Source: Glandiceps talaboti (taxonomy: Eukaryota; Hemichordata; Enteropneusta; Spengelidae). From it: DNA of 64,000 bases. Where the stretch lies: positions 13,437,501 through 13,501,500 of the forward strand of contig NC_135566.1 of assembly GCF_964340395.1 (NCBI RefSeq). Direction: 5' to 3'. The position numbers were made by a program, and so were the translations under genes. Numbering within the stretch: position 1 is the stretch's first letter; every line of letters begins with the position of its first letter. Of the stretch, positions 61,161 through 64,000 are shown in pieces. The notes beneath the pieces were generated by a model that was not told the DNA's origin, searched no databases, and saw only the letters and a list, made by a program, of their open reading frames with translations.

Positions 61161-63945
61161 TCACTTGTAGAATTGCTCTGTGCCTTTTCTCAAATCATCT
61201 GCATAACCAGGCATTAGTATTGGTAGCATCTTCTCAATCAGTGATTTGGGTGAGAGGGAAAGGTCGCTTTGAAGTATATCAACTACACGAGTCCGATTGG
61301 GGTCCCTTTTAGAAAAAAAACATGTAGCAACATGCATTTAATTAGCTCTATCAACAACAAATATCGCTTTCATTCACATTGTGTATCGTTGATAAAAGGT
61401 TACTTCCTTTGAATGGTTGACATCAACTCTTTTGAAAAACCATATCAAGTTTTATTGATGGGGTTTCTCTAGAATCTCGGGGTATGTTGGTGCATCTTTT
61501 CCTCCAGAAATGTCTATTCTTGAGGTTGTCTGTTTTGGGGGTTGAATCTGAAGATCTCTTCACCCAACGTCTAGCTCATGATCATTGAGGAACTGAGGTG
61601 AAATTTCAAATTCTGATGAAGCCACACACACACGTCTTTGTTACTCAGTCACAGAATTCTGTCCAATAATATGGTAGTATGGTAGACTAGAGTTATTTTT
61701 TATTTTATTTTATTTGAACTTTTATTCATTTTTATTTTTGGGGGAAGGGGGCAGTTACATAATGTCCATTATATGGGTCACTTGTCCGCGGTCAGCTCAG
61801 GATGCTACTTATACACTTTTTACATCATTCTAACAGTTGGGGTGGGGGGGGGTTACTCATTTGCATACACAACTTTTGGTTCACGGTTTCTCATTGAGGC
61901 AGACGTTTGGTAAAGAGATCTTCAGATTTCAACACAACCTATAGCCTCAAGACTAAGAAAGTCGGACTCTGTCAATTTATCTCACAAAACTCATAATTAA
62001 CATTCATATAATAAAAACATTGTATTTTGGCGTATCTGTTTTATAGGGAGAAAAATGCTATTCATATTTACCCTTCAATGGAATATAGGAAGGTTGCTGA
62101 CGGATAGTTCAAACCTCGAACGTATTTCTTGACCTTTGGGTAATCGGGATGCTCAACAGATGTCCCTAATTAGTATTAAAATTAATAGAAATGTAACTAG
62201 TCATTGCAGTAATAAAAAATTGTTAGAAAACTGTACACTGCAGTGAAAACACCACTAGTATGCGCACGCACGCACCAGTGCAAGTAATGTCTGGTACATA
62301 ATGTATTAATATTCATGTTTGTACCCAAGAATAGCGAAATTAATTATATTGTAATAACAAATGATGTAACCTAACAAATGATGTTATATATTCACTTCGA
62401 ATTCTCCCCTAATATCCACATATCTTGTTTATTCAGATGGGGTGTAAGTTTTTATTATATATATCTACACTACCTTATCTTGGGTGTTTTTTACTAACTT
62501 CTTTTTGCAAAACGTGCATTCTTTCCATACAGTATGTGAAACACTTACAGTATAGTAAAATAAGATTTTTCTCCGGATAGCGTTTAACGCCAACAATATC
62601 AATCATATCACGTGATGACACCAGTCCTCCAAGGTAACTTTGTAAGATAGTATACAATATCTCTGTATCCTATAAGTACAAAACATAATGAGAATATATA
62701 GCAGAATTATATCACAAGTTTAAGGATCGAGTTATTGCTGCCTTAACACTGGCAGCAGGGACTGGCAGGAATTGCTATATTTTTGAGATCTCAATAGCCT
62801 CTCTGTTAGATTAACGTAAGGGTGATCTACCGTTTGTTGTTCATCTCCCCTCAGAGCTCGAGATCTTTCTTGCATTTTGATATTTTCTATCTATAATAGT
62901 AATGAGAAGGAGCTTTGTCCGGAGAATTTTCCGATTCAGCAGAATTGATTACAAAAGTATTAGCGGAGTTATGTCCACAAAACAGTTCTACACGGATGAT
63001 GCCTGGCGAACACTACTCATGAAGCGATTCGTCTATATTCGAGCTGTGTTTTGTCATATAACATGTCTGTGACTTTGGATCTCATATCTATAACTTCGGA
63101 TCTCTGGGTTAATTTTTTGACAATTAGCCTGGCAGATGTGACATCATAACCTTCAATTCTTTAACATACACAACTCTCACCTTGAAAAGCTGCAAACATA
63201 ACTTGTTACCTAACAAACATTGTATCTATACTCCGTGTAAATAGAAGTACGTGTGTTATTTTCTAGTATTGTTTCGGAGCGTAATTACAAGTGTACGCAA
63301 TTTCGTTGTTACATAGTTGTCATGGAGTGCATTATTTCATATGTGTACTGCACATACTCCTTGTAACAGTAGAAATTATATTGGTTTGGTGTTTCGCTAC
63401 TCTTGGGACATTTACGTTTTTGACACAAATTGGCATATTTCAACTCTAGACTAACAATAAAAGAGGTACAATAAACACAGCAGGACACTTTGCCCAATCA
63501 CATTGAACACTGATAAGCAATGCTGTTCTTTCACAGTGCAGTAAAACCAGGCTTCTATTAATGAAAACATTACACAAGGACTTGATGATTTTAATGGCTG
63601 CAATTGTTTATTTTCTAACTGGTAATCAACATATCAACTCGCCTACTTCTACATCCCCACTGTGCACAGCACCTTTTTTTATTTTGTGTTAAAATTTTGA
63701 AGTTTTCTGAGTGTGTGTAAAAATGTTATGCTACTATTGAGTGAAACACCAAACCAACGCCATTTTAGCAGACTAAATGCGATTGAATTGATAATAATAG
63801 TTTGTCAGACACACATACCTCGTCTAGAATCTGGATAGATTTCACTTCTTTGACAGATGTGTCCCATTTTACACGCTTGTCATTGTCAAGTGACAACTGC
63901 ATTACTTTTTCTGGTGAAGTATTGACCTCATATTCTGACTTATAC
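61161..63945 (-). CDS. START-domain lipid-transfer protein, 3' exons
   Basis: Four minus-strand exons: 63945-63819, 62669-62549, 62165-62072 and 61305-61161 (stop at 61163-61161). All phases join. The 162 codons cover most of a StAR-related lipid transfer domain: KRVKWDTSVKEVKSIQILDE, GGLVSSRDMIDI, VKRYPEKNL, SVEHPDYPKVKKYVRGLN, TRVVDILQSDL, then the C-terminal helix SLIEKMLPILMPGYADDLRK. These domains bind a single sterol or lipid in a deep pocket closed by the last helix. The pattern is nearest the STARD1/3/5/6 type, but the subfamily cannot be set by eye. The 5' exons lie beyond the right edge. Confidence 0.88.
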
Positions 63946-64000
63946 CTGCTCGGTATTACAAAAGGGAAAAACGTTGTGATAATTTGTTTGGTATATATGG

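Overview
The window is animal (eukaryotic) DNA: AT-rich, intron-bearing, dense in microsatellites and carrying fragments of several metazoan transposon classes (Penelope-like, BEL/Pao, several LINEs, MITEs). The gene content (C-type lectin/mucin membrane proteins, a METTL27-like methyltransferase, a prokaryote-like pentameric channel, a START protein) suggests a marine invertebrate, perhaps a non-vertebrate deuterostome. The species cannot be fixed from sequence alone.

Layout. (1) 1-41 kb: a tandem array of at least four minus-strand C-type-lectin genes (called A to D here, right to left). Each has a signal-peptide exon, one or two CTLD exons and, where the 3' end is in the window, a Thr/Pro-rich mucin stalk with one C-terminal membrane span. 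Nearly all exons are symmetrical phase 1-1, and 24-27-nt micro-exons encode linkers between CTLDs. Two extra promoter/first-exon modules (27.3 and 31.7 kb) have no lectin body of their own directly downstream. (2) 42.3-46.8 kb: a complete five-exon METTL27-like methyltransferase (minus). (3) 49.3-58.4 kb: a ten-exon pentameric ligand-gated channel-like gene (plus) with no Cys-loop cysteines, almost no M3-M4 loop and no visible signal peptide. (4) 61.2-63.9 kb: four 3' exons of a START-domain lipid-transfer gene (minus), which continues off the right edge.

Mobile DNA. Between and inside the lectin genes lie Penelope-like element (PLE) fragments with GIY-YIG endonuclease coding, and five loci or arms able to fold as type I hammerhead ribozymes. 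They fall into three sequence families, each next to an (AT)n tract, and two of them form long near-perfect palindromes (10.53-10.70 and 21.93-22.07 kb). A BEL/Pao integrase fragment at 30.2-31.3 kb is bracketed by 80-bp inverted repeats. A TTAA-flanked MITE family has three copies (8.5, 40.6 and 56.2 kb). Several hairpin elements, LINE 3' ends and long microsatellites fill the rest.

The strongest candidates for something undescribed are the hammerhead/(AT)n palindromes with the PLE debris, and the exon-shuffling architecture of the lectin-mucin array. Exon coordinates come from reading splice signals and matching phases by eye, with no transcript support.
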